A DNA stretch of 64,000 nucleotides from Notamacropus eugenii (Eukaryota; Chordata; Mammalia; Diprotodontia; Macropodidae). A program made the translations under genes and the position numbers. Within the stretch, counting starts at the first letter, position 1, and each line of letters starts with the position of its first letter. Positions 1 to 10,434 of the stretch are shown here, piece after piece. The notes below the pieces were generated by a model. The model ran no database searches and was not told the origin of the DNA. It worked only from the letters and a program-made list of their open reading frames with translations. Where the stretch lies: positions 407,169,239 to 407,233,238 of the forward strand of contig NC_092875.1 of assembly GCF_028372415.1 (NCBI RefSeq). Direction: 5' to 3'.

Positions 1-1035
1 AGGATATAAAATAAACCCACAAAAATCTTCCGTTTTCTGCAGATTGTCAACAAAAACCATCAACAAAATTCATTAAAAATAACTGTGGAATGTATAATAT
101 CTAGGAGTCTCCTTACTAAGAAACAGAAGTTACAGAAAATACGACTACAAAACACAGGAAATGCAGGAAGACATAGCTGGAAAAGATTTTTACTTAGAGT
201 TGAGCTATACAAACACGATAAAAGTGACAAACCAAACATGGACTGATTCACTGCCGTATCAGTCATACTACCGAAGGGCTACTTAGGAAAAAATAATGAA
301 ATTCACCCAGAGGAATAAGAAGTAAACAATCTCAAGGGAAGTTTGGGGGAGGGATGAGGATGAAGAGAGCCTAGCAGTGCCAGATCTTGAACTGGCATCA
401 AAGCAATGTCGTGCTAGTTTAAAAACCAAAAAAGTTAATAGAATAGGTTAGGTACGCAAGGCCAAAAGCTACCAATGTGTAACAAACCCAACGATGCCAA
501 CTAGGCTAAAGACACTATTTGTCCTCCAAAAATGCTGTGAAAAGTGGGTTAGATATTAGGTTTAGACCAATATCTGCCACGTTCCACAATAACGTGCAGG
601 TGAATACGTGATTTACTATGAAAGGTCATATAATCAAGTTGGAAAAGAGAAGGAGTTAGAACTGGATGAAGACAGTTCTTGACCAAGAGATAGGGATTAT
701 CATAAAAGATAAAATGGTCAGTTTTGATTATATGCTACTGAAAAGGTGTGTACAGCAATGAATACAACAGGCATTAAAATGGAAACAGTTTAGTGGGGAA
801 AATATTTGTAATAACTTTTTTTTGATAAAAGTCTGATATCCAAGTTGAAAAGGGAAATGGTCCAAATATATAAAAATAAAAAGTCATTTCCCAGGAGATA
901 AATGGTTAAAGGATATGAACAGTTCCGTTAAAAAGACAGTTGTCCCTCACCCCTAAAAATGCAAGCTATCAACAACCATACAAAAAATGCTCCAACTCAC
1001 TAATAATAGGAGAAATGCAAATTAAAACTACTGAA

Positions 1036-1262
1036 GCCAGTGTGATGATGCATGTCTTTATTCCAGGCTGCTGAGGAAATTGAAGCTGGCAGATCACTGG
1101 ATTCTCCTGAGTTCTGAGCTACAGTAGGTTAGGCTGATTGGGTGTGTCAGCACCAATATGGTGAACCCCCCAGAGTGGGGAGCAGCTAGGTTGCTTAAAG
1201 AGGGACAAGCCAGCCCTAGTCAGAAATGGAGCAGATCGAGGTCCCCTCGCCATCCCAGGTCT
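1036..1262 (+). pseudogene. RN7SL: 7SL RNA (signal recognition particle RNA) pseudogene, 3' truncated
   Basis: The segment follows the 5' two thirds of 7SL RNA in order: a 'gccagtgtgatg' head, 'ggctgctgagg', 'gagttctgagct', 'ctgattgggtgt', 'caatatggtga', 'ggttgctta', 'ggagcagatc'. Compared with human 7SL it lacks about 8 nt between 'gtcagca' and 'ccaatatgg' and has many substitutions, and the 3' third is absent or unrecognisable. It sits inside an L1 remnant, as expected for an RNA copied by L1. Marsupials do not have Alu or B1 families, and the match extends past the Alu domain into the S domain, so this is a copy of 7SL itself rather than an Alu-like SINE. It is not functional. The exact 3' edge is uncertain. 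Confidence 0.75.
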
Positions 1263-1307
1263 CAGAAACTTTGGATTACACCTCATGCCAATGAAAAGGA
1301 ACGAAAC

Positions 1308-1531
1308 AAGTATTTATTGTGTCTGCTCCATGCCAGGCCCTTTACAAACATGTCATTTAATCCTCACAGCAACGGGAGGTCGGTGCTACTATTATTCTCA
1401 TGTTGCAGTTGAGGGAATAGGAGTGAAAAAAGTGACTTGTTTGGGGTCACATGACTAGCAAATGTCTGCAGCCAAATGTGGACCAAAGTCTTCTGGACTC
1501 CAGACCTGGTGGAATCGGCACCACCTAGCTG
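1308..1531 (-). mobile_element. CORE-SINE (MIR/THER1 type)
   Basis: Reverse-strand CORE-SINE: the plus strand reads the L2-like tail motif 'tatttattgtgtctgctcc', then 'gaatcggcaccacctagctg', which is the reversed tRNA-like head. It lies directly after the 7SL pseudogene inside the L1 remnant. Confidence 0.62.
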
Positions 1532-1957
1532 TGTCCGTCTTGCTATTAGATTAACAAAAATAGCGAAAAAGGAAAACGACAATTGTTGGAAGGGTTGGGA
1601 AAGGAGAGGCACGTGAATGCACTGTTGGGGCAGCTGTATCCAGCTATGTGGGAAAGCAATTTGGAAGTATGCCTAAAGAGTCACTAAAACTGTGCATACT
1701 ATTTGACCGACCTGTACCATCACTGGGTATATACCTCAAAGGAAAAAATACTTTGTTGTTGCAAAAATTTTGAAACCATGTGGGTTTCCATTATTTGGGA
1801 ATTTGGGGATGGGGGAAATATGGTTCATGAAATAAATGAAATATGAAAATATTATTTTGCTATAAGAAAGGGGACAAATTCAGAGAAGCCAGGGAAGACT
1901 TATGAGCTGATGCAGAATGAAGCAAGCAGAACCATAAGAACAATTTATACAATAACT

Positions 1958-2184
1958 TTTGTTGTTGAGTCGTGTCTGATTCTTCACCACCCTATTTGGA
2001 ATTTTCTTCGCAAAGATACTGGAGTGGTTTGCCACTTCCTTCTCCAGCTCATTTTACAGGTGAGGAAACTGAGGCAAACAGGGCTAAGTGACTTGCCCAG
2101 GATCACACAGCTAGTAAGTGTCTGAGGTCAAATTGGAACTCAGGTTTTCCTGACTCTGGTTCTGCTGTTCTATCCACTGTAGAA
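1958..2184 (-). mobile_element. MAR1-type tRNA-derived SINE
   Basis: The plus strand begins with 'ttgttgttgagtcgtgtctg' (reversed SINE tail) and ends with 'ctgttctatccactgtag' (reversed head). Nearly full length (about 225 bp), inserted in the 3' UTR region of the L1 remnant. Confidence 0.82.
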
Positions 2185-2650
2185 CGTACAAAAATGTAAC
2201 AGAAAAGAGCTTTGAAATACTTAAAACTGACAAATGCAATGACCAATCGTGATTCCCTGAAGACCAATAGTGAGTTATGCCTCCTACCTTTGGGCAGAAA
2301 GGTGATTTATCAGAAGTGTAGAATGAAACAGACATTCTCAGACATAAATTTGTCTTTCTGGACTATTCTGTTTGGTTTCAAGGAAGGACTTTTTGGTGTG
2401 TGTATGGGGGGGGGGGTGTAACGGATGGGGAGCAATAATAATGCAAAAAAGGAGTATAAATGAAATATTACAGAAAGTCCTGAGGTAACGCAGGTAGGGA
2501 AGTTTGGGTACTGTTGTGTTCAATTTAATACACACTTAAAACTCTAGAATTGAAATTTGCAGCTTTTGGATACTGTGCTCATTTTCTGTTCTTTGTATAT
2601 TGAAATGTTTGCATTTGTTAAGTTTATAATAAAAAAATTAAAAATAGTCT

Positions 2651-4836
2651 TAACGTGTATGATTAGACTGAATTTGCATTATTGTTCTTTTTTTTGGTCT
2701 AATAGTTATTTACTCACTTGTTTGTAAGTCTTGCTTTCTCATAAAAGTAGAGTAAAGGAAAAAATTCTATTTGGACTAATTACTTAGATTCCAGATAAAT
2801 TAGTCTCAGTGCAGGATTAACATCAGAATATTCCCTATAATTTCAGTTCCTTCACAAAGGATGTGTACATAATAGGTTTAAGAAAAAAAAGTAACTGGGA
2901 AGGACATTGGCATCAAATGGGACCTGTCACTATTACTGATTTAACAAAGGATGAACATCGTCAGAGCTATATTAACACAGACAGTAAAGACTGAAGAAGG
3001 CACCAGCTAAAATGTGGACACCTACCACAAAGACATTTAAACGTCCTCTTGTATTCTTGGCCAAGCAGGACTTTGGGGAGTTTATCGTTCATCGTAGGCA
3101 ATATTGTACCTGAATAAAAGGAATGTCTTATTCTATTTGCTCTTTAAAACTGTTCAGCAGATCCTACCTTCAGAACTAAGAATTGCAATTAAATGCCAGT
3201 GACGTAAAGCTAACATTGCTGTTGAAAGATCTTAGATACCTTGCCTTTCCACGGTAATAAAATTATAGTTGCAGAATTGGCGGTGGATCCTCGCTCAGAG
3301 CAATGGTATGTTGTTAATCAGGTTGTACGGTGTACTTCTAGAGTTAGGGAGACAGATGGGAAAAGAGAGCAGAATTAAACAAAGAAACCTTACTGTAAAT
3401 ATATCTGTATCATCCTCTAGCTGTTTAAGCAATATTTTTTGTTTCATTTCAGGGTGTTAGCTCAAAAGAATTTCATGTCTCTCCATTTCTTTGCTAAGGG
3501 TAAAAATGTTTATGTCTAAAAATATCTTGTTAGAAGAGATTTAGAGAGTTTGGGGGTAAGATTTGTGTAGGTATCTCAGACTTATATCCTTGGAGATTGG
3601 CCCATCACTAATCTAAAGGTCTTTATTTTTCATGCTCTGTTATTTTAAAAGGTTGTATATATGTAGAGAAAACAAATCTTTACTTTTTCAAATAAGAACT
3701 GCCATTCCTCTTTAGTGTAATAAACAAGTGAATAGTTTCTAAAGAACTTGCTATTAGGGTTATTTTCTGGAGACTAATTTCATTATGATGCTGGTAAAGG
3801 GGATGGCATTCTATTATTCTACATGAAATATTAACAGCATTAAAGTCTTCATCCTGACATGTTTTTTTGTGGGAGCACAGACAAATATTTCAGACAAGAT
3901 TCATTTCTAGTAGTGTTTTCTGTGCCCATTAAATCTTGATCACTCCATAAAAAACTGTAGATAAAGAAGTCCAACATAACAAAAGCTGTTCTTTTCGGGC
4001 CAGCAATTCCCTTAATAGTGAACTGACTTAATTTTACTAAGTCATTGCAGAAAGCCTAACAATAGCAATAATTTTAATTCCAAATGAGTTATTTTGAGCT
4101 CTAAGATTATATAGGTTATAATTGAAGTCCTCAAAAAATGATTTACTTAAAGGTTTAGTTTATTTTCTTGTTCACATGTACACAAAACCCTCCTCCAATG
4201 CCTCAATATACTATGGTGCTTACCCTCGGTTTTCAGAGGCTGTGCTGGTGAAATGAAGCTTCTGGCACCTTTAACCGTGCTGGAAGGACTTCAAAGACAG
4301 TCTTGGCTACAAGATTTAGACATAAAGGGTGACATCATAAACAAATTAATGAAGCAAGGAAGAAAAGACTTGACTTGCCCAAGTGGAAAGCTATGTACTG
4401 ATAGACTCATTCATTGAGTTGCCCATACAACTGTATGTCATAACCTGGCCAAAATACATCCTTTGGCTATGTGGAGTTTTTTTCTTTGGGTCATTGGTCC
4501 TTCTCTTTCTTTTTCTCTGGTCACAGCCAGCAAAGCCATAACCTGGGCAAAGCAACCAGGATTTTTTCCTAGGACAACAATAGAGAGTACAGATATGCTT
4601 AGAGTGGCAGCAGTGTAGAAACAACTGAATTTAACGCCTAGTCAGTTAAAAATCCTCTCTCCCAGGGGACATCATTCTACACAGATTTGAGGTGATTTGT
4701 GCTACTTGTCCTCAAGGGCAAAAAATTGCTATTAAGTACTCAGCATCTCATTGTGGAGAGTCTAGAAGGGTCTGAGGCTCCAAGAAGTTACCACAGTGTC
4801 ATCTGCAAACGGGATCAGGTAGAGGAGCCTCACCAT
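2651..4836. other. No gene found; single-copy-looking DNA
   Basis: About 2.2 kb of AT-rich sequence in which I recognise no repeat family, no long reading frame and no RNA gene. A CpG-bearing patch around 3270-3320 stands out from the AT-rich surroundings but could not be assigned. Confidence 0.4.
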
Positions 4837-5450
4837 CTATAGGAGGACTTCTTAACTTTTTGTATCACAGACTTCTTTGTTAATCTGGTGAAAACTGTAG
4901 GCCTCTTCTCAGAATTAAGTTTTTAAAAGCCCAAAATAAAATATATAGGCTCACTGACTACAAATCCTGTCATCTTCCTGCTACGCTACTCCTATGGAAT
5001 ACTACTGTGCTATAAAAAGTGATGGAGACAGTTTCAGAAAAACCTGGAAAGCTTAGTATGAACTGATGCAGAGTGAAGTGAAGAGAACCAGGGGAACAAT
5101 GTATACCATAATATTAAAGACAACTTTTAAAGATTGAAGGTGAGAGAATTAGGGCTCGTGTGGAGACGTATTTTTTGGACATGGCCAATGCAGCAACTAT
5201 TTTTGCTTGACTATCCATATGTTTACAAGGAGTTTTCCCTTCCAGGGAGAGAGTGAGAAGGAATAAAAGAGATTTTTTTATTAATTGAAAAATTTAATGA
5301 AATAAATTTAAATAACATACATAGGATTACAAAAGCACCTGATTATATTGAAATATGGTTATAATTTCTTTTATTCAGACTCCCACCCCCCAGAAATCTA
5401 CCCACAGTGACTGAGGATCTGTGAACCCTAGGATAAGAACTACTATAGGA
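4837..5450. mobile_element. hAT-type non-autonomous DNA transposon with 8-bp target duplication
   Basis: Inverted ends ('cttcttaacttttt' on the left, 'ggataagaacta' on the right) enclose AT-rich sequence with no coding capacity. The 8-bp duplication 'ctatagga' occurs at 4837-4844 and again at 5443-5450, the length expected for hAT superfamily insertions. A related copy lies at about 45296-45445 and another near 52318-52490. An L1 fragment has inserted into it (about 4985-5265). Confidence 0.6.
4985..5265 (+). mobile_element. L1 LINE 3' fragment
   Basis: Contains 'tggaatactactgtgctata' and 'cagaaaaacctggaaagctt', the recurring L1 ORF2-end and 3' UTR motifs seen elsewhere in the window. It is 5' truncated and nested in the hAT element. 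Confidence 0.58.
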
Positions 5451-5671
5451 AATTTCTCTTCCATTTGCCCTCTACTGAGTGTATGACAGTGACAGTTTTG
5501 ACAAGTATACATCTCATATTATGCCTAATTTTGGTTTGATAATCAGAGGGATTGTTGGACAAAGTTATTTCCATCATTCAGTCTGCCATGGAATCATCTA
5601 CGATCTTAGCATATACATAGAAGACACCTTGTTTGAGAAGAACTTGTACAGCTACATTTTATTTTATTTTT

Positions 5672-5799
5672 TGATGGAATCAAGATTAGGTGACTTGCCC
5701 AGGGTCACACAGCTAGGAAGAGTCTAAGGCTGGATTTGAACTCAGGTCCTCCTGATTCTAGGGCAGGTACTCTATCCACTGCACCACCTAGCTGTTCCT
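5672..5799 (-). mobile_element. CORE-SINE (MIR/THER1 type), head half
   Basis: Plus strand reads 'gtgacttgcccagggtcaca' and ends 'ccaccta gctgttcc', the reversed tRNA-like head. The tail half is missing or diverged. It lies directly against the polypyrimidine tract. Confidence 0.65.
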
Positions 5800-5830
5800 A
5801 TAACTATATTTTAATCTCTCAACTGTTATG

Positions 5831-6192
5831 CTTTTCTTTCTCTCCTTCCTTCCTTCTTTTCTTCCTCCCTCCCTCCTCTGCCTTCCTTTCTCCCTCCCTT
5901 CCTCCTTCCTTTCCTTCTTTCCTTCCTTCCTTCTTTCCTTCCCCTCTCCCTCTGTCTCCCTTCCTTCTTTCCTTCCTTCCTTCTTTCCCCTCTCCCTCTG
6001 TCTCCCTTTCTCCCTTCCTCCTTCCCTTCCTTCCTTTCCTTTCTGTCCTTCTTTCCTTCCTCCCTCCTCTCCCTTCTTTCCTCCTTCCCTCCCTCCCTCT
6101 CTCCTCTCCCTTCCTTTCTCCCATCCTCCTTCCTTCCTTCCTTCCTTCCTTCCTTCCTTCCTTCCTTCCTTCCTTCCTTCCTTCCTTCCTTC
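5831..6192. repeat. 360-bp polypyrimidine tract ending in (CTTC)n
   Basis: Nearly pure C/T on the plus strand for about 360 bp. The last 64 bp (about 6129-6192) are an almost perfect (CTTC)16 array, and the rest is interrupted CCTT, CTTT and CCCT. Long reading frames here on both strands are low-complexity artefacts. Confidence 0.95.
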
Positions 6193-6237
6193 ACAACAGA
6201 GCTCTTCCCAGGACATATCCTACAGTCTTTGACCAGA

Positions 6238-6455
6238 ATAGTGGTTCTCAGAGGTTGTGCCCTAGCTAGTATGCCTGGGACCATCATGAGCTAGGTGTGC
6301 TCTGAACTGTATGCAACTTAGACATGTGCACACCAGAGTCAAATGAGAACTGCATGCAACATAAGCTTGCCATACTCTCCTATAGCACGATGAGATTTCT
6401 AACAGCAAAAGACTGATACCACGCCATGAGCAAAAAAAAAGTTCGAGAACCATCA
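6238..6455. mobile_element. hAT-Charlie-like MITE
   Basis: The left end 'tagtggttctcaga' and right end 'ttcgagaaccatc' are imperfect inverted copies of the common hAT-Charlie terminus. About 218 bp with no coding capacity. Confidence 0.5.
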
Positions 6456-6559
6456 AGCTAGGATTGTTCTGGCTCGAGAAATTAATGTTAGGAAACAAAA
6501 TATTCTGATAAACAAGGAAATACTTTATTTTTAACCCTTAGCTTGTGTTTGTAATGAAA

Positions 6560-6835
6560 AGTTATGATGGATTTGGAGTCAGCTGACCGAAGCTCTTCAA
6601 GTTAGTTCTCTCCCCTTGCCTGCAGAACCCCTCTGAGCCTCCTCAGTTTTCCCGTCTATGTCACAAAGACATTGAACTAGATGCCTTCTCCCCTTTATGT
6701 GACTTCTCCCCTCATTAGAATATAAACTCCTTGAAGTCAGGGACTGCCTTGTTTGCTGGTGTTTGTATCAACAGCACTTAGCACAATGCCTGGCATGTGG
6801 AATGTACTTAATAAAAGATCCATCCATTTACATAT
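6560..6835 (+). mobile_element. MIR/L2-type ancient fragment
   Basis: The first half resembles a worn MIR ('ggatttggagtcagctgac', 'cctcagttttcccgtctatg'). The second half is the common L2/MIR3-like tail with 'aactccttgaagtcaggga' and 'gcacaatgcctggcatgtgg'. Confidence 0.5.
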
Positions 6836-7944
6836 CTATAAAAATTACAGATGGTTTAAAAAAACCCTTCTGTTCACTCTAGATTTCTGTTTTCTCTCAT
6901 TGTAACAGGAAACTATTTTATAAGAGACTTCTACTCCCATCTCCAAACATACTTGCAAGAAAAAAATCTATGCCTCCTTCCACTTTTACAAATAGACAAT
7001 TTGCTAATATACATGGCTATCTGATTGCATTATCTTATTATCATGCCTACCCAGTTCATGCTGAGTTCTTTTGTTGGGAGCAGGTCCTTGGTCTTTCTCA
7101 CACGTTCTCAGAGCCATATGATCAGGCTGTCCTGAACAGATGTTTCATTTTTATTTGCAACCTGTGATTTGACATCTAAGTAGCACCCTCCATATTGTGC
7201 CCCTCAGCTTCCCTCTTTTGTTGTTCTACAAAAGGACCAGCTTTGCTTTCCATGTGGGCCAGAGGTTTATTTTACCATAGTCTGAAGATGCTAATTGCTG
7301 CTGCTTTGTTCTGAATATGCTGGAGGAAGAAACCGGATGGTAGAGAGATTGAGTGCTCAACAGAGAGACCTGAGGTTATGTTATCAAAAGGTATACCCAT
7401 TGGGCACAAGAAAGTAGTTTATGGCATTGGTTAAGATGAGTTTGCTTTTTTTTTTTTTTTGGAAGCCAGATCCAAATAGTTATTCTTAAAAATAATTAGG
7501 AACAAAATAATTTGCACAAGGAAGAACTTAGTGTAGTTATTTCTAATAATGAAAATTCTAAATATAGTATTCCATAGCAGGGAAAGAACTAGACACATTA
7601 TGATATGTTAAGCCAATGTAATACTAAGCCACTATTCAAAATGAAATTAAGATGAAATACAAATGAAAAGTAGATTAAAAACAATTCTCAGTATATAGGG
7701 TAGTGTGTATGAAACAATGAACGAAAAGAGCACAATCCCAAAATGGTAAGTGTGGATGTCATCCTTTAATAAGATTCAGTTGAATGTATCTTTATTCAGC
7801 ACCTGTCTGCATAGGAAAAGCAGCAAGGAGTAGTCACAGAGACACAACAATGAAGTAAGAAAGATGGGTGTGAGACTCGAGCTGTGGGGCTGCAGACAAG
7901 TCACGTCCTCATCTTCTTTTTCGGTTGTTTCTCTTTTATATACT
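6836..7944. other. No gene found
   Basis: AT-rich DNA with no reading frame, RNA gene or clear repeat that I can support. Confidence 0.4.
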
Positions 7945-8105
7945 GCTTTAAGGTTTATGAAGCATGTTACTCCTAATTCTTTCATTTGATCCTCACAATA
8001 ATTTCGTGAGGTAACTGCTGTTATTTACAAGTGAGAAAACTGAGGCTAAGAGAGGTTAAGTGATTTGCCTGAGGACAGATTTGAACTCAGACCTTCCTGC
8101 CTCCA
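7945..8105 (-). mobile_element. CORE-SINE (MIR/THER1 type)
   Basis: Plus strand reads 'tttgatcctcacaataattt', 'aaactgaggctaagagaggt' and 'tttgaactcagaccttcctg', the reversed core and head of the family. Confidence 0.58.
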
Positions 8106-8193
8106 ACAAGCACACTAGAGAAATGTCAAATGAAGCATTCAATGAGTTCTGAAGGAGAATCAAGAGAAGCTTTCCATCAAGGAGGTGTGGTGT

Positions 8194-8232
8194 TTGGGTT
8201 TGGCTTTGGCTTTGGCTTTGGCTTTGGCTTTG
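8194..8232. repeat. (GGCTTT)n hexamer array
   Basis: Six to seven tandem copies of GGCTTT, the first imperfect. Confidence 0.95.
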
Positions 8233-8534
8233 AAGGACCATAGGAATTAAGAAGGCTGAAGCCCCTCCATGTCTTAGGAGGCAGCTTTCACCAGTCATAA
8301 TGGCCCAAATGACCATTCACTTCTGGCAAAAACTCTCTCCAAACTCTTAGGTCAAATAAGATGACAAACACCCAGTCCATTACTGGACAGGACTCACAGC
8401 CTTTCTAGCTGCCTGGGACCTGGCAGAGAGCATATCCAATTTCGACAGAAGTCAAAGTCACCAGAGGTACTAGTGGAGAATGCCACTTCTGTGAAGGTCA
8501 CAATCAAGAAGTAGAACTGTCTCCAGGTCAGAGC

Positions 8535-8685
8535 TCTCAAGCTCAGAGGGAACTCAGAGGCCTCTAGTCCAACACCTATGTTGTATAAATGAGGAAAGTG
8601 AAGCTAAGTAATGCTGAGTGACTTGCCCAAGGTCATAAAGGACGGATCCTGGATTTGAAGCCAAATCTAGGTCTCATTCTCCTGT
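8535..8685 (-). mobile_element. Ancient SINE-like fragment
   Basis: Contains the order 'tagtccaacacc', 'gtgacttgcccaaggtcata', 'tggatttgaagcc', typical of reversed MIR-like mammalian SINE fragments. Family uncertain. Confidence 0.42.
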
Positions 8686-9011
8686 ACCATGAATGCAAAA
8701 GTATACATGAAGAAATATGGGGAAATAATTTCAAGCCATTAGATGGGGTTTGGTGTTCATAATGTTACTTTTTTAGTGTTGAAATTAAGTTTATAATAAA
8801 AGATTAATGATAAATGAAAACTAAAGATATATTGAATTTATGGATGAATCATTCGAAAGAACTTATTGTAAATAGTGAGGGCTGCTCTAAATTTCTACTC
8901 AATGTTAGAAAAATTAAAATTGTGAACCTCTCATGAAATCTGTCCTCCAATGCAAAATTGCTATGATTCTGTGTTATATAATTATGAGAGGCAAGTTTAT
9001 TTATGATAATC

Positions 9012-9272
9012 TAAACACTTTTAAAGGCAACTAGGTGGTCCCATGGATAGAGTGCCAGCCTTGGAGTCAGGAAGACTCATCTTCCTGAGTTCAAATCTGG
9101 CTTCAGTCCCTTACTAGCTGTATGATCCTGGATAAGTCACTTAACACAATTTACCTCAGTAAAATGAGTAGGAGGAGGAAATGGCAAGTCATTCCAGTAT
9201 CTCTGACAAGAAAACCCCAAAAGGGATCATGAAAAATTGGACACAACTGAAAAATGATTAAAAATACTTTTA
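9012..9272 (+). mobile_element. MAR1-type SINE, full length, with target duplication
   Basis: Head 'ggcaactaggtggtcccatg' near 9026, then the body with 'tcatcttcctgagttcaaat', tail 'aaaaccccaaaagggatc' and 'ggacacaactgaaaaatg'. Imperfect direct repeats 'acacttttaa' and 'atacttttaa' flank it. Confidence 0.85.
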
Positions 9273-9379
9273 AGGTAGGAGGAGGGAGGGAAAAAAAAAT
9301 CTGTTATAGGGTAGTGATTGTAGAACACAGAAAATAAATAAAATTAATAAAAATTAAAAAGAAAACACTTTTAAGGAAT

Positions 9380-9535
9380 GAATGAGTGAATGAATAAATA
9401 TTTACTAAATACTTACCATATGAAGTATTAACTAAATTCTTATTATGTGCCAGGCTCTGGGCTAAGCATTGGAGATATAAATACAAAAGTGAAACAGTTC
9501 TTACTTCAAGGAATTTACAATTCTAACGGGGGGAT
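9380..9535 (+). mobile_element. L2/CORE-type tail fragment
   Basis: Contains 'ttattatgtgccaggctctg', 'gctaagcattggagatataa' and 'cttcaaggaatttacaattc', the L2-like 3' segment common in marsupial intergenic DNA. Confidence 0.6.
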
Positions 9536-10434
9536 ACACATAGAAGAGTCAAGGCCAAGGAAAGGAGTTTTGGTCTACAGTAACAGAGATTGGGATTCAA
9601 AGTAGAGCTGGGGACAGCCAATTGTCACACCTTTTCAATTAGCGATTAATGATACGACATGAGAGTTCTGAGGTGGAATAAATAACAATTTCCATGAACG
9701 ATTCTACTGAAATCTGTTTCCCAAACAAAAGCTAGTGGTGGAAAGTGGGGAGAAGGTACAGGGGACGCATGAAGGTTGGCAAGGTGAGTAGTGAGATTTG
9801 AGCTTTGAGGAGGTCCTGATTTCCTAGTCAAGGCCTAGATAAAATGTGAAACATGGCCTAGGGCTGAGCAGGCATAAGGGGTTAGGTGAACTGAGTACTA
9901 GGATACTGCGATTTGCTTCTTGTCCTCAAAAAATTGTGGCACACACCAACAAAAACTAAATAACACAAAAACATCCATTGAAGATAGATGATCTTGGTAC
10001 ATCTTAAAACAACAGCAACAACCCACCAGCAGCCTGAGAACAGAAAAAACGGAGAAATTGGATTAGATTGCCTTTAAAGTTTCTTTTAGCTTTAATGTTG
10101 ATTCTCTGAGATTTGGGTTGAGAAGCATTAGCATTACAAAAAACTTATATGGGAACATCTATGCCACACACAGTAAGAAATAAAGAGAACTATGATATGC
10201 AAGTGACAAATCCTCAGTCATTCAATGGAATATTCTTTTTTTAAAAATTAAATTATTTTATTTGTTTTCAGTGTTTTACAATCACTTCAATAGAATAGTC
10301 TTAAAAAATAAAAATAAATCTCTCTTTAGTAGTTTGATTCAGACCCGATGGTGAATGTGACATACATATTTATATTATGAATGGATGATGGAAAGGTCTA
10401 CTGTAGAAGTCAATAAAGACATTAGTCAAGAGGA
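9536..10434. other. No gene found
   Basis: No supported coding or RNA gene. The 10230-10300 stretch resembles a short L1 3' UTR piece on the minus strand, but too little to call with confidence. Confidence 0.35.

Larger units (their letters stand above)
1..2650 (+). mobile_element. L1 LINE, 3' part (ORF2 end and 3' UTR), interrupted
   Basis: The plus strand follows the 3' third of marsupial L1 ORF2, then the segment about the ordered steps 'aggatatgaacag', 'atgcaaattaaaac', a stretch like 'gcagaatgaagcaagcagaacca' in shortened form, and an A-rich end near 2630-2650. No long reading frame survives. It is cut by a 7SL pseudogene plus a CORE-SINE (about 1036-1531) and by a minus-strand MAR1 SINE (about 1958-2184), so it is older than all three. 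The 5' end lies outside the window or was lost by 5' truncation. Confidence 0.68.

Noticed and set aside
5736-6287. Long overlapping reading frames on both strands (up to 177 codons)
   Set aside because: They arise from the polypyrimidine/polypurine repeat and encode only Ser/Pro/Phe/Leu or Lys/Glu/Arg/Gly runs.
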